Source: CAZBMD01 sp964493325 (GTDB lineage: Bacteria; Babelota; Babeliae; Babelales; RVW-14). Taken from it: 64,000 bases of DNA. A program made the position numbers and the translations under genes. Below, one piece after another: positions 1-8,539 of the stretch (its first letter is position 1; each line of letters begins with the position of its first letter). The notes below the pieces were generated by a model that worked only from the letters and a program-made list of their open reading frames with translations, did not search any database and had not been told where the DNA came from. The stretch is from the NCBI GenBank assembly GCA_964493325.1, contig CAZBMD010000002.1, positions 186,001-250,000 of the forward strand, given 5' to 3'.

Positions 1-1278
1 GGTAACAAGCGCGGCTGCAGGAGTGACCGTTTTTAGTGAAACGTTGATGATAGACCCGCAGCTTTTTGCTATACGTGAACCAAATGCATCAGTCCATGTT
101 TTTGCTTTGAACTTAATATCTTTTGTTGTTGGGATATACAGTACTTCTCGAGTTGGGTGATTGAGCGCGTAATTAAAGGCTCGCAATCCAACGAACAAGG
201 CAAAGATAACCGCTTCTGATGGACAAAGTAATGTTGCAAGCAATAATGCGCTGCACAAAATTGGGAATATAAATAGTGAAAAACGAAGGCCAATGACGCG
301 TAACAGGGGTGTTGTTCCGAAAAATGAAATGATCAGCCCTATGATGTTCATTAATAAGTAATAAAAGGCATAAAAACTAGTTAGTCCACCAACGGTTGAG
401 TGAGAGGCGTCGGCATTGACGGCTACGCGGTATTCAACCATAACAATCATGATTTCATAAAAAAGTACGAGCGAAAAAATGCCTAGGACATAAGGGTTCT
501 TGATGATAAGAATAAGGCCGTCAACACTGCTCTTTAAGGATTGAAAAAATGTTTTTTTTTCAGGCTCTTTTTTTGTTTCGAGTTGATAGGCTACTTCGTA
601 TCCATGCATTGAGCTATCTGGAACTTTTTTCATTAAGAAATGAATGGATCCTGCGGCTGCAAAAAGCATCAAACTTCCGCATAAAAGTGCGTTGGGCAAG
701 AGTACCAATTGACTTGAGACTGTAGAGTTAATAAGCAAGAAGTACAATAAGCCTGCTGCTAAAATCCCTCCTACCTTTGATCCTGAAACAAAGAAGCCGT
801 AATAGTTTTTTGCATCTTTTGGATTATTTACTGAGTCGGCAAATGACCAAAATGTTGTTGATAAAAAGGCGTCAAAGCTTTCCATGAAAAAATAGAATGC
901 CCAACCGACAAGACGATTTGGGTTAACTTCGGTATTTGCAATCCCGTAGACAGGGTGAGAGAGGAAATAATAAAAAACCAGTCCACCAATACCGTGAAAA
1001 AGCGTAAAACAATACAAGAGCTGATGGCGTCTGAGCCAGTCAACAAGCTTGGAATACAATAAAATGAGGGGGATAAGAAGGAAAAGAGAATATAGCTTAG
1101 CATCAGGAACGAGGTATGCTCCAACCATTTTAGAAAAAATAGCAAGTTTAAGCGGTCGCCAGATGACGTGGCACGCCATCATACACAAAAAAGTTAGTGA
1201 CAGGTAAAAAACCTTTAACTTAAACTCTTTTTTAATACCCCATAAACTCTTAAGCTTATGAGAGATAGTCTCGTCCAT
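1..1278 (-). CDS. NTT-family ATP/ADP (nucleotide) translocase, partial
   Basis: The minus strand is open from an ATG at 1278 to the window edge (426 codons, C-terminus missing). The start has a strong GGAGG site just upstream. The translation is a polytopic membrane protein with many hydrophobic helices. It carries features typical of the plastid/Chlamydia/Rickettsia NTT (Tlc) carriers: an early segment MACHVIWRPLK and, near the cut end, a conserved stretch reading FKAKTWTDAFGSRIAKS. Known members exchange host ATP for bacterial ADP or import nucleotides across the inner membrane, so this gene suggests energy or nucleotide parasitism of a eukaryotic host. Substrate preference cannot be read from the sequence. 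It is transcribed divergently from lon. Family assignment is fairly certain; exact function is inferred. Confidence 0.85.
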   Translation of the reverse strand, partial: MDETISHKLKSLWGIKKEFKLKVFYLSLTFLCMMACHVIWRPLKLAIFSKMVGAYLVPDAKLYSLFLLIPLILLYSKLVDWLRRHQLLYCFTLFHGIGGLVFYYFLSHPVYGIANTEVNPNRLVGWAFYFFMESFDAFLSTTFWSFADSVNNPKDAKNYYGFFVSGSKVGGILAAGLLYFLLINSTVSSQLVLLPNALLCGSLMLFAAAGSIHFLMKKVPDSSMHGYEVAYQLETKKEPEKKTFFQSLKSSVDGLILIIKNPYVLGIFSLVLFYEIMIVMVEYRVAVNADASHSTVGGLTSFYAFYYLLMNIIGLIISFFGTTPLLRVIGLRFSLFIFPILCSALLLATLLCPSEAVIFALFVGLRAFNYALNHPTREVLYIPTTKDIKFKAKTWTDAFGSRIAKSCGSIINVSLKTVTPAAALVT

Positions 1279-1775
1279 GCATCCTCCATTAAAATTTTTG
1301 GCGTTGGCTATACTTACAAATCAAAGATAACAATTGAAAAATAGTCATTAGGGCCAATCAAGAGATTAAACCGCTTTCTTTATTTTTTTTATGACACCCG
1401 TTCCATGAGTGTAGATAGTTTCTTTGAAAAAATATTTAAGTCAATACACTTTTTAATTTTGTCTTTGAGTGCAACAAGGCTCTATTTCGAGTGATGCTTG
1501 TTTATAATTTGAAATTTATTTTCAATTTGAATAAATTTATTTCCTTTAAAACCTCATATGCATTTCAGACAGCGGTTAAAGTCCTTATCTTTGCTCGCTG
1601 ATTTTAGTATAGGAGTATATGCCAAAAAGTCAATTGAATCGGCTGTTTTTCCTAATAAATCACTGTTTTTATTGATTAGAAGAGACATGAACCTTATTTA
1701 CATTATTCTATGAGTTTTGTAGACTACGGATAATTGTACAAGTTTGTTTTTTTGACTGATTGATAAAATAAATTC
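1279..1775. other. Intergenic region between divergent transporter and lon genes
   Basis: A 497-base AT-rich stretch without a convincing gene. It must hold the promoters for the leftward transporter and rightward lon. A TATAAT hexamer on the plus strand at 1503-1508 is a possible -10 element but has no good -35 partner. No HAIR/CIRCE-type heat-shock operator was recognised upstream of lon. Confidence 0.4.
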
Positions 1776-4211
1776 ATGAGTGAAATCAAAAACACGGGAA
1801 CTACGGTTTTTTTACCGGTTCTTCCCCTTAAAAATCTCGTTGCATTACCAAAAAGTATTATCCCTGTTGGCGTTGGAAGAGATATTTCAATTCGAGCCAT
1901 TGAACATGCTATGCGAGGGAGTAAAGAAGTTTTTGTGACCGCGCAAACATCGATGGATATTGAAACTCCAAAACCGGATGATATTTTTCATTACGGTACG
2001 CGTGCTCAAATTTTGCAAGTTGCTCGTATGGCCAATGGAACACTTAAGGTGCTTGTTGAAGGCGTGGTCCGTTCCCGTATTGTCGAAGTTGTTCAGAGTG
2101 ATGAATTTATAGGCGTTCTAGCCGAAGATTTGCCATCAATATCTGTTACAGATCCTGCGGAGCAGACTGCAATTTGGCGTAATTTATATGAATTGTTTAA
2201 GGAATATGCGCATTTAAATGAAAAGGCATCTGGTGATGTCTTAGCTCTTTTTCGTGGACCTGAAGAGCTTGATTTTTTGACTGATACAGTTGCTGTGCAA
2301 ATGCATCTTGATTTTGGCGAACGACAGCATCTCCTTGAAACGATTGATGTAAAAGAGCGAGCGCTCAGAATTTGTGTATTGCTGAAAAAAGAAATTGAGA
2401 TCTTAAAAGCTGAAAAAAATATTAGGAAACGGGTTCAAAGCCAAGTTGAAAAGCATCAAAAAGATTATTATCTCAATGAGCAGATGCGCGCCATTCAACG
2501 AGAGTTGGGGCGTGAGGATTTTCAGCAAGAGATTAATGAGCTACGCAAGAATGCAAAAAAAAGTAAGCTTTCTGCAGAGGGGATGGAAAAGGTTGAAGCA
2601 GAGCTCAAGCGACTTGAGCAGATGCAGCCTACATCTCCAGAATCTGCTGTGAGTCGTAATTATGTTGAGTGGCTTATTAGTTTGCCATGGCATAAACAAA
2701 CAAAAGACAGTGTGACGCTCAGTGCTGCTGAAAAAATTTTGAATAATTCACATGCTGGCATGAAAAAGGCCAAGGATCGTATTATTGAATTTTTGGCTTC
2801 GAAGAAATTTGCCAAAGACGCTCTAAAAAGAGCGCCAATTATCTGTCTTGCAGGCCCTCCTGGTGTGGGGAAAACTTCACTTGCGCAATCGATTGCAGAT
2901 TCCCTTGGTCGAGTTCTTGTTCGCATAGCCCTTGGCGGTATGCGCGATGAAGCTGAGATTCGTGGTCACCGCCGAACATATATTGGAGCCATGCCTGGTA
3001 AAATTATTCAAGGCATGAAAAAAGCTAAAGTGCTTAATCCGGTGATGTTGCTTGATGAAGTTGATAAAATGTCTATGGATTTTCGTGGAGATCCTGCATC
3101 AGCACTTCTTGAGGTTTTGGATCCGGAGCAAAACAAGACATTTGCGGATTACTTTTTAGAAGTTGATTATGATCTTTCAAAAGTAATGTTTATCACCACC
3201 GCCAACGTTGTTGATAATATTCCTTATCCATTACTTGATCGTATGGAAGTTATTTACTTGTCAGGTTATACCGATCGTGAAAAGCTTGAGATAGCTCGCA
3301 AATTTTTAGTACCAAAACTTATGAAAGAGTATGCCCTTGCTGATGAGCAAATTGTTCTGAGCGATAGCATTCTTAATCAAGTGATTGAAGAGTACACTAA
3401 GGAAGCTGGCGTTCGGCAGTTGGAGCGTGTGATTGCAAAATTATTGCGTAAGAGCATTCAAGAACTGTTGAGCAGCAAAAAGATTTCCAGTGTCACGATT
3501 GATTCAGAAAAAATTGAAAAATGGCTTGGGTCTCCTCCGTTCAAACAAGAAGAAAAGAAACTTGACGAGAACGTTGGTGTGGTATGCGGCCTTGCATGGA
3601 CCGAAGTTGGTGGGGATACCCTAGAAGTTGAAGTGACGGTTCTCAAGGGTAAGGGAGCTTTAACCTTGACTGGTCAACTTGGTGAAGTTATGCAAGAGTC
3701 TGCTCAAGCTGCCATGAGTTATATCAGGTCGCGAGCTCGCGATTTTGGTCTTAAAGAAGGCTTCTATTCAGACGTTGATATTCATATTCACGTTCCAGAA
3801 GGTGCAATTCCAAAAGATGGCCCGTCTGCGGGCATTACGATTGCGTTGGCTTTGACCTCTGCGTTGACTAATACTCCGGTGCGTCGCGATGTTGCAATGA
3901 CTGGCGAGATAACGTTGCGCGGTCGAGTTCTTGCTATTGGTGGCTTAAAAGAAAAACTACTAGCAGCAACTCGTTTTGGTATAACTAAGGCGATTGTGCC
4001 AAAAAGTAACGCCAAGGATGTTAAAGAATTTGCACATGAACTAGATAAGTCTTTAAATGTTGTATACGTAGAAACTATGGATGAGGTGCTCAAAGAAGCA
4101 TTGATTCGTTCTCCATTGCAACAGGATAAAGCTAAAAATAGTGATGAAGCAAAAGAAAAGAAAAAAGCTAAAAGCAAGGTAAAAACACCGAGCAAAAAAC
4201 CTAAGAAATAA
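1776..4211 (+). CDS. lon: ATP-dependent protease La (Lon)
   Basis: An 811-residue cytoplasmic AAA+ serine protease that degrades misfolded and regulatory proteins. It has the full bacterial LonA layout. The N-terminal substrate-binding LON domain starts with FLPVLPLKNLVALP and is followed by a coiled-coil region. The ATPase has Walker A GPPGVGKTS near residue 360 and Walker B MLLDEVDKM. The C-terminal protease domain has the catalytic serine in DGPSAG near residue 684 and the catalytic lysine in GGLKEKLLAA near residue 727. Length matches the family (about 780-820). The last ~30 residues form a lysine-rich tail beyond the usual end. The gene stands alone between a divergent transporter gene and a terminator shared with a converging gene. 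Confidence 0.98.
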   Translation: MSEIKNTGTTVFLPVLPLKNLVALPKSIIPVGVGRDISIRAIEHAMRGSKEVFVTAQTSMDIETPKPDDIFHYGTRAQILQVARMANGTLKVLVEGVVRSRIVEVVQSDEFIGVLAEDLPSISVTDPAEQTAIWRNLYELFKEYAHLNEKASGDVLALFRGPEELDFLTDTVAVQMHLDFGERQHLLETIDVKERALRICVLLKKEIEILKAEKNIRKRVQSQVEKHQKDYYLNEQMRAIQRELGREDFQQEINELRKNAKKSKLSAEGMEKVEAELKRLEQMQPTSPESAVSRNYVEWLISLPWHKQTKDSVTLSAAEKILNNSHAGMKKAKDRIIEFLASKKFAKDALKRAPIICLAGPPGVGKTSLAQSIADSLGRVLVRIALGGMRDEAEIRGHRRTYIGAMPGKIIQGMKKAKVLNPVMLLDEVDKMSMDFRGDPASALLEVLDPEQNKTFADYFLEVDYDLSKVMFITTANVVDNIPYPLLDRMEVIYLSGYTDREKLEIARKFLVPKLMKEYALADEQIVLSDSILNQVIEEYTKEAGVRQLERVIAKLLRKSIQELLSSKKISSVTIDSEKIEKWLGSPPFKQEEKKLDENVGVVCGLAWTEVGGDTLEVEVTVLKGKGALTLTGQLGEVMQESAQAAMSYIRSRARDFGLKEGFYSDVDIHIHVPEGAIPKDGPSAGITIALALTSALTNTPVRRDVAMTGEITLRGRVLAIGGLKEKLLAATRFGITKAIVPKSNAKDVKEFAHELDKSLNVVYVETMDEVLKEALIRSPLQQDKAKNSDEAKEKKKAKSKVKTPSKKPKK

Positions 4212-4228
4212 AAACCCACGTTACAAAG

Positions 4229-4261
4229 AAAAAAGGCTCCCAAAATCGGGAGCCTTTTTTC
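4229..4261. terminator. Bidirectional rho-independent terminator
   Basis: An A-run, the stem GGCTCCC-loop-GGGAGCC and a T-run form a symmetric hairpin between the convergent ends of lon and the cysteine-rich protein gene, so it can serve both strands. Confidence 0.9.
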
Positions 4262-4284
4262 TTTGTCATGAAATCTATTTTATT

Positions 4285-5313
4285 TTAGCAGCATTCGATT
4301 GGTGTGCAATCACAGGTGATGCTATCAATATTGCCGCCAATTATATCAAAGAAAACAACTCCTTGAGCTGTTGTGCTGCATTCGCAGCAATCATCACAAT
4401 TGTAGGTTCTTAGAGTTAAGCATACGCCACCATCTTGAGCAGGAATAGCTCCACAGCGTAAACCATCGGGATCACATTCGCAACTACCCTCTTGCAGGCT
4501 TCCATTTAAATAAGTTGCATCGGTTGGCTCTCCAGGGATTTCCGTGATCACGCTATTGCAAGATGGAGAATAAAGGAAGCTACATAGATGGACTATTGAG
4601 CGACATTCTTCGATATTCCCGCAAGGCAACCATCGTCCACAAAAGTATGCTCGTACCAAAATAGGGGATTGGCAATAAGGAGAAATGTTTGTTGGGGGTG
4701 TTTTAAATTTGACGTGTAGGACTGGCGTATCTTGATTGGTGATGGTGAGTGGATTGCGAGGGTCATTTCCAACTTGCATAAAGAAGCGATGATCTTTTAC
4801 GCAAACGTTTGCACTAAAGCAGGTAAGTGCGCATTCGCTGTCATCTGGTGAGCATTTGGTTGATGTTTTTCCTGCTGCATTGGTGGTTGTGACAATCTTA
4901 ACTGGATTTATTTCATTAACGAGAAACTTGTGGTCAGGGCGAAGAGCAACATCTCCGCTGAAGCAGGTGACCTTTGATCCTCCAGTTGGATCTATTTCAT
5001 TGGTATATAAAGTTCCTTTAATTGTTGCATCTCCGTTGACTGTTATATTAGGAAATGCTCCTACACCTTGAGCGCGCACCGTATCGACTACGATGTCTCG
5101 CTTTTTATTTTTTGCAGCAATTTGTTTTGCCTGAGAAGGCTTTTCTTTTTGGGTTTTAGCTACAAGCTGTGCAACAGGGCTTTGTTGAGTGGCAACATTT
5201 TGTTTTTTATTTGCGCAGGAAGCACATCCTTTTTGAGCATTTCCAAAAACAGTACCGGAGCCAAAGAGTATTGATACAACAAACATACTCGTGAGAAAAC
5301 GATGGTAAATCAT
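4285..5313 (-). CDS. Secreted cysteine-rich protein of unknown function
   Basis: A 342-residue protein I do not recognise. The start has a clear AAGGAGAG site upstream. An N-terminal signal peptide (hydrophobic stretch about residues 8-24, ending around VFGNA) is followed by a CASCANKK motif and a Lys/Gln-rich linker to about residue 75. Then comes a segment with a short beta-rich repeat flavour (NITVNGDATIKGTLYTNEI) like those in beta-helical fibre proteins. The rest is very rich in cysteines, often in CxC or CC pairs, and the protein ends in CC. This suggests a disulfide-stabilised extracytoplasmic or surface protein. It is convergent with lon, sharing its terminator. No enzymatic motif is visible. 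Confidence 0.75.
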   Translation of the reverse strand: MIYHRFLTSMFVVSILFGSGTVFGNAQKGCASCANKKQNVATQQSPVAQLVAKTQKEKPSQAKQIAAKNKKRDIVVDTVRAQGVGAFPNITVNGDATIKGTLYTNEIDPTGGSKVTCFSGDVALRPDHKFLVNEINPVKIVTTTNAAGKTSTKCSPDDSECALTCFSANVCVKDHRFFMQVGNDPRNPLTITNQDTPVLHVKFKTPPTNISPYCQSPILVRAYFCGRWLPCGNIEECRSIVHLCSFLYSPSCNSVITEIPGEPTDATYLNGSLQEGSCECDPDGLRCGAIPAQDGGVCLTLRTYNCDDCCECSTTAQGVVFFDIIGGNIDSITCDCTPIECC

Positions 5314-5435
5314 AAGATCTCTCCTTTAAAAAAGTGATACAACAACTTCTCTTCATTACGTAAAGACGCTTTGCAATTCTTCACATGTTTTGAGAAAGTT
5401 GTCAACATTTTATCGAAGCAGGCTAATTTTAGTTG

Positions 5436-6785
5436 TTATTTTGATTGTTGCTCAAAATTGATTATTGCTTGGGTAATGCTTTTCATGAGCGGTGTAAGGT
5501 TGTATTTTACAGCCTTTGCTTGTACAGCGAGCCAGAGTTTTGCTTGTTTGCCCATGCTTGCCAGATGTGTTGGGTTTTCAAGTAGGGCACCTGTTTGTTC
5601 GATGAGTTGTTGTAGATTTGTGACTTTGATAAGGGCTCCAGAAATCTCAAGTTCATCGGCATGCTCTTTACAATTTGCGTGGTGTGGGCCAACAATCATT
5701 GGGACACCCCATACTGCAGGTTCAAGCAAGTTGTGTCCGCCAATGGTTACAAATGTTCCACCAAGAAAAAAAAGATTTGCATGACGATAAAGGTTAAACA
5801 ATTTTCCCAGGGTGCACACAGCAAGAATATCCTGGTGAGAAAAAATTTCAGAAAGAGCAAGCTGTATTGATTGTTGATGAGGGGTCGATTTATTTTTTTC
5901 GTCCCACACAATATGCGAAAGTCCTGATGAGTTAAGAGCGCTTGATAGTTGAGCCTGCCAACCAAAATGCCGAGGTGCAAGAATCATTCGTAGAGTAGGG
6001 TGATGTGGCTTGAGTGTTTTAAAAAGTTCAATGTAGTGTAAAAGTTCGCCGGGATGTATTGAACCTGCCAAGAGGATTGTAAAAGGAACTGGGCTCTTCT
6101 CTTGTGGTTCTTTTTTTTCTAAGGCTTCTTTTTTTGCAATCACGTTAAATGCTTTGAGGTTGCCAAGTACATGAAGCTTATGAGTATGAACGCCAAGCTG
6201 CTGAAATTTTTGATTATCTGTTTTTGCCTGTGAAAAAATAAGTGAAAAACTATTAAGTAAGGTTCCAAAGATTCTTGAAGCACGGAACATGTTTTTTTCT
6301 GACCGAGCGCTAACGCGAGCGTTAAGCAAAAATAGTGGTATTTTTTTAAATCTTCCAATCATTAAAAGATTTGGCCACAAATCTCCTTCCATGACGATGA
6401 GGGTTTGAGGCTTTATGCGTCTGTAGGCAAGAAGCATGCATGGCAGAAAGTCAAATGGTAGGAAAGAGATATAGTCTGCTGGTACGTTTGCTTGGGCCAT
6501 TTTTTTTCCGGACAAGGTTCCGACTGTAACGTAGCATACGGCCGATGGATTTTGCAGCTTAATGTGCACAACCAAGTTTTGTAAGGCAAGGACCTCTCCG
6601 ACTGAAACCGCATGGAGCCAAATAACGGGTTTGTTTCGGGGGGGGGCTATTACCCATCCAAGACGCTCCAATGGAGCTCCAAGTTTCTTTTTTCTAAAGA
6701 ATCGAACAAGTAAGTAAATACCGATGCAAGGGAGTGTAATAAGCTGGATGAGCTGGTAGCCGATAAATATGATGGAAATGTGCAT
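5436..6785 (-). CDS. waaA: 3-deoxy-D-manno-octulosonic acid (Kdo) transferase
   Basis: A 449-residue GT-B glycosyltransferase (family GT30) that adds Kdo from CMP-Kdo to lipid IVA at the inner face of the cytoplasmic membrane, the step that commits lipid A to LPS core assembly. Recognisable features are an N-terminal membrane anchor (about residues 5-25), the acceptor-side motif HAVSVGE near residue 58, RVSARSEKN, LAGSIHPGE, and the C-terminal nucleotide-sugar motif GGTFVTIGGHNLLEP near residues 341-355. Length is slightly above the usual 420-430. It follows the channel-like gene on the same strand by about 46 bases. Its presence indicates an LPS-type outer membrane. Whether it adds one or several Kdo units cannot be read. 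Confidence 0.95.
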   Translation of the reverse strand: MHISIIFIGYQLIQLITLPCIGIYLLVRFFRKKKLGAPLERLGWVIAPPRNKPVIWLHAVSVGEVLALQNLVVHIKLQNPSAVCYVTVGTLSGKKMAQANVPADYISFLPFDFLPCMLLAYRRIKPQTLIVMEGDLWPNLLMIGRFKKIPLFLLNARVSARSEKNMFRASRIFGTLLNSFSLIFSQAKTDNQKFQQLGVHTHKLHVLGNLKAFNVIAKKEALEKKEPQEKSPVPFTILLAGSIHPGELLHYIELFKTLKPHHPTLRMILAPRHFGWQAQLSSALNSSGLSHIVWDEKNKSTPHQQSIQLALSEIFSHQDILAVCTLGKLFNLYRHANLFFLGGTFVTIGGHNLLEPAVWGVPMIVGPHHANCKEHADELEISGALIKVTNLQQLIEQTGALLENPTHLASMGKQAKLWLAVQAKAVKYNLTPLMKSITQAIINFEQQSK

Positions 6786-6831
6786 GAATAGGTCGATCCT
6801 TACAAAACATAGTCAGATTGTGTGTGCTTTT

Positions 6832-7914
6832 TTATAAAATTATGTAGCTCAAATATGTCATACAGATCACAAGCAAAAATAATGCGGTAAAAAGTACAAT
6901 ACTATTGAGGACTTCGAGATGTGTTTTGATTTCTTCTTGATAAGCCTCTGATTTTTCTTTTATTTCCTGAGTACTCAGTGTTACATACATTTGGAAGAAG
7001 AGTATAAGAAGAGACAGGAAAACGAGCAAGTGATAGATGTGATCTACTTGCATTGAGTAGCCAACACTTGGAGCTTGTGCATCGATAACCATTCTAAATA
7101 AAACCAGAATTGGGACAGCAGCTATGATTAAATTTAGTCGAGTAACTTCGAATACATCGATTGTAAGCGATAGCAAACCGATTAAAAATAGAACAAATAA
7201 CGGGAAATAAAGAGAGATAACATCGCGAAGCGCCATATTTTGAAAATCGATAGAAAAAATAGTGCTTGGGTATTGCTGTGTAAAACTAGGGTTGTCTTGT
7301 TGCATAGGAGCTTCCATATAGCCGGTTGTCACGGTTGTAGAGCGTGGGTACCAATTGCGGACCAGAAGGTCTTCTGCTAGTGTGCAGTTTTTTTGTCCAG
7401 AGATGAATGTGAGCTCGGTTGGCGTTGCTGTCTTATTCTGCAAAACAATGTTGAGGGTGTGATCTCCTGTTGGAAATAAACCATGATTGAGCGCTGCTTT
7501 TAAAGCAGATTGAATATGGTAGATAATGGTGGTTTTATTATCTTTTTGTTTGATAATCGGCGCAGATTTGTAGAGAAGCTCGCCGTTCTCGCTAAGAGCG
7601 TTTTGAAAAGTGAATTGCTCAATGATTTTTTGATCAATTTCTTTGTCGTTATAACGAAACCATACCGAGCCATCAAGAACAAATTCATTTTTTATAAATG
7701 AAAAAATAGGAAAACTGTTGATATGAAGTCCAATTTCTACGTTATTAGCCGATGGAAGGCCTTCTGAGATTGGGTGAATGATTGGAGTTAGCTCTAGGGC
7801 CCGATAGTATTGATATTGCCAGATCAAAAGACCTGCTGCATAAAGGGTTGTCAGTAGAATAGCTAAGAGCTGCACCTTGGTAGATTGAATGATTTTTAAG
7901 CCAAATAGGGTCAT
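6832..7914 (-). CDS. Predicted pentameric ligand-gated ion channel-like membrane protein
   Basis: A 360-residue protein. After an N-terminal hydrophobic segment (about 13-33) comes an extracytoplasmic beta-rich domain. It opens like the first strands of Cys-loop receptor ligand-binding domains (VEIGLHINSFPIF, then a DGSVWFRYND segment) and has LFPTGDHTLNI near residue 147, matching the FPFDxQ-type loop of the family. Before the first helix lies STIFSIDFQNMALRDV, resembling the last strand. Four helices follow: M1 about 233-250, M2 about 259-277, M3 about 291-309 and M4 about 337-360. The M2-M3 loop AQAPSVGYSMQVD matches the family's LPxxxYxxxxD pattern. The Cys-loop disulfide is absent, as in bacterial GLIC/ELIC. 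The homology is my reading by eye; ligand and ion selectivity are unknown. Confidence 0.65.
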   Translation of the reverse strand: MTLFGLKIIQSTKVQLLAILLTTLYAAGLLIWQYQYYRALELTPIIHPISEGLPSANNVEIGLHINSFPIFSFIKNEFVLDGSVWFRYNDKEIDQKIIEQFTFQNALSENGELLYKSAPIIKQKDNKTTIIYHIQSALKAALNHGLFPTGDHTLNIVLQNKTATPTELTFISGQKNCTLAEDLLVRNWYPRSTTVTTGYMEAPMQQDNPSFTQQYPSTIFSIDFQNMALRDVISLYFPLFVLFLIGLLSLTIDVFEVTRLNLIIAAVPILVLFRMVIDAQAPSVGYSMQVDHIYHLLVFLSLLILFFQMYVTLSTQEIKEKSEAYQEEIKTHLEVLNSIVLFTALFLLVICMTYLSYIIL

Positions 7915-8281
7915 GGTTTCTCCTTTAAAAAATAGTTAATATCGAGCTTATTATGAAAAAAAGGGGTTAGGTCTTGCAAGTCATTGTCATGAATTTAACG
8001 ATTTTAGGTGCTGACTTAGGCTTATTCATTAGCCTCTTTAATTATTTTAAAAAGGTTCAATATTGAAAGAAAATGCGATAAATACTTCTTTTTAGGCATG
8101 TTTTTGTGTTAAAAATATAATAGACATATAAAGACAAATTAGATATTTTTTTTCAAATGTGAAAATTTTATCAAATCCGTTGACTTTTATTTGTCAAAAT
8201 CCGTAAGATTAAATTTGAAGACTAAAGTTGCGTAATTTTAGTCATGTGTAGTAGTAAGTTTTTTTAGAGAGGGAGAATCTA
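7915..8281. other. Intergenic region between divergent channel-like and small-peptide genes
   Basis: 367 bases, very AT-rich, containing the promoter listed at 8180-8209 and the leader of the small secreted peptide gene. No further gene or RNA was recognised. Confidence 0.5.
8180..8209 (+). promoter_or_regulatory. Putative sigma70-type promoter for the small acidic peptide gene
   Basis: TTGACT and TAAGAT are separated by 18 bases, followed by a leader of about 65 bases with a GAGAGGGAGA ribosome site before the ATG at 8282. The -35 is close to consensus. Assignment is by eye only. Confidence 0.5.
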
Positions 8282-8452
8282 ATGAAGAAAATGATATACC
8301 TGATGCTTTTTCTAGTTCTTGCTGGCGCAACAGCCGTTTATGCTAGCAGCTTTATCAACAGCATGGATGATGAATATAGCATGGATGATGAATACGGCAT
8401 GGATGATGAGCGTAGCAACTTTGATGAAGACGGATATACTGATGAGGACTAG
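8282..8452 (+). CDS. Small secreted acidic peptide with DDEY repeats
   Basis: A 56-residue peptide. It has a good ribosome site (GAGGGAG), a signal peptide (MKKMIYLMLFLVLAG, predicted cut after VYA near residue 21) and a mature part of about 35 residues. The mature part is almost entirely Asp, Glu, Met, Tyr and Ser, with three imperfect copies of the six-residue unit SMDDEY or GMDDER. It has its own promoter-like sequence and ends just before a strong hairpin, so it looks like a true monocistronic gene. The acidic mature peptide could bind cations or basic partners, but nothing identifies a function. No family was recognised. Confidence 0.7.
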   Translation: MKKMIYLMLFLVLAGATAVYASSFINSMDDEYSMDDEYGMDDERSNFDEDGYTDED

Positions 8453-8478
8453 TTCCTAAAGCTCTATTCTAGAAATTT

Positions 8479-8539
8479 AAAATTACTGTAGCAACGGTCT
8501 CCCTTTCTTAAGTGAGTTTTTTGCTGCAGTAATTTTTTT
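8479..8539. terminator. Long-stem terminator between convergent genes
   Basis: Arms 8481-8494 and 8521-8534 pair over 14 positions with one wobble, with an A-run before and a T-run after. It lies between the small peptide gene and the end of sbcC and could act on both strands. The 26-base loop is long for a terminator. Confidence 0.7.

Noticed and set aside
3788..4243. Long minus-strand open frame opposite the end of lon
   Set aside because: It lies fully against a well-conserved lon coding region and has a low-complexity Phe/Leu/Ser content typical of antisense shadows.
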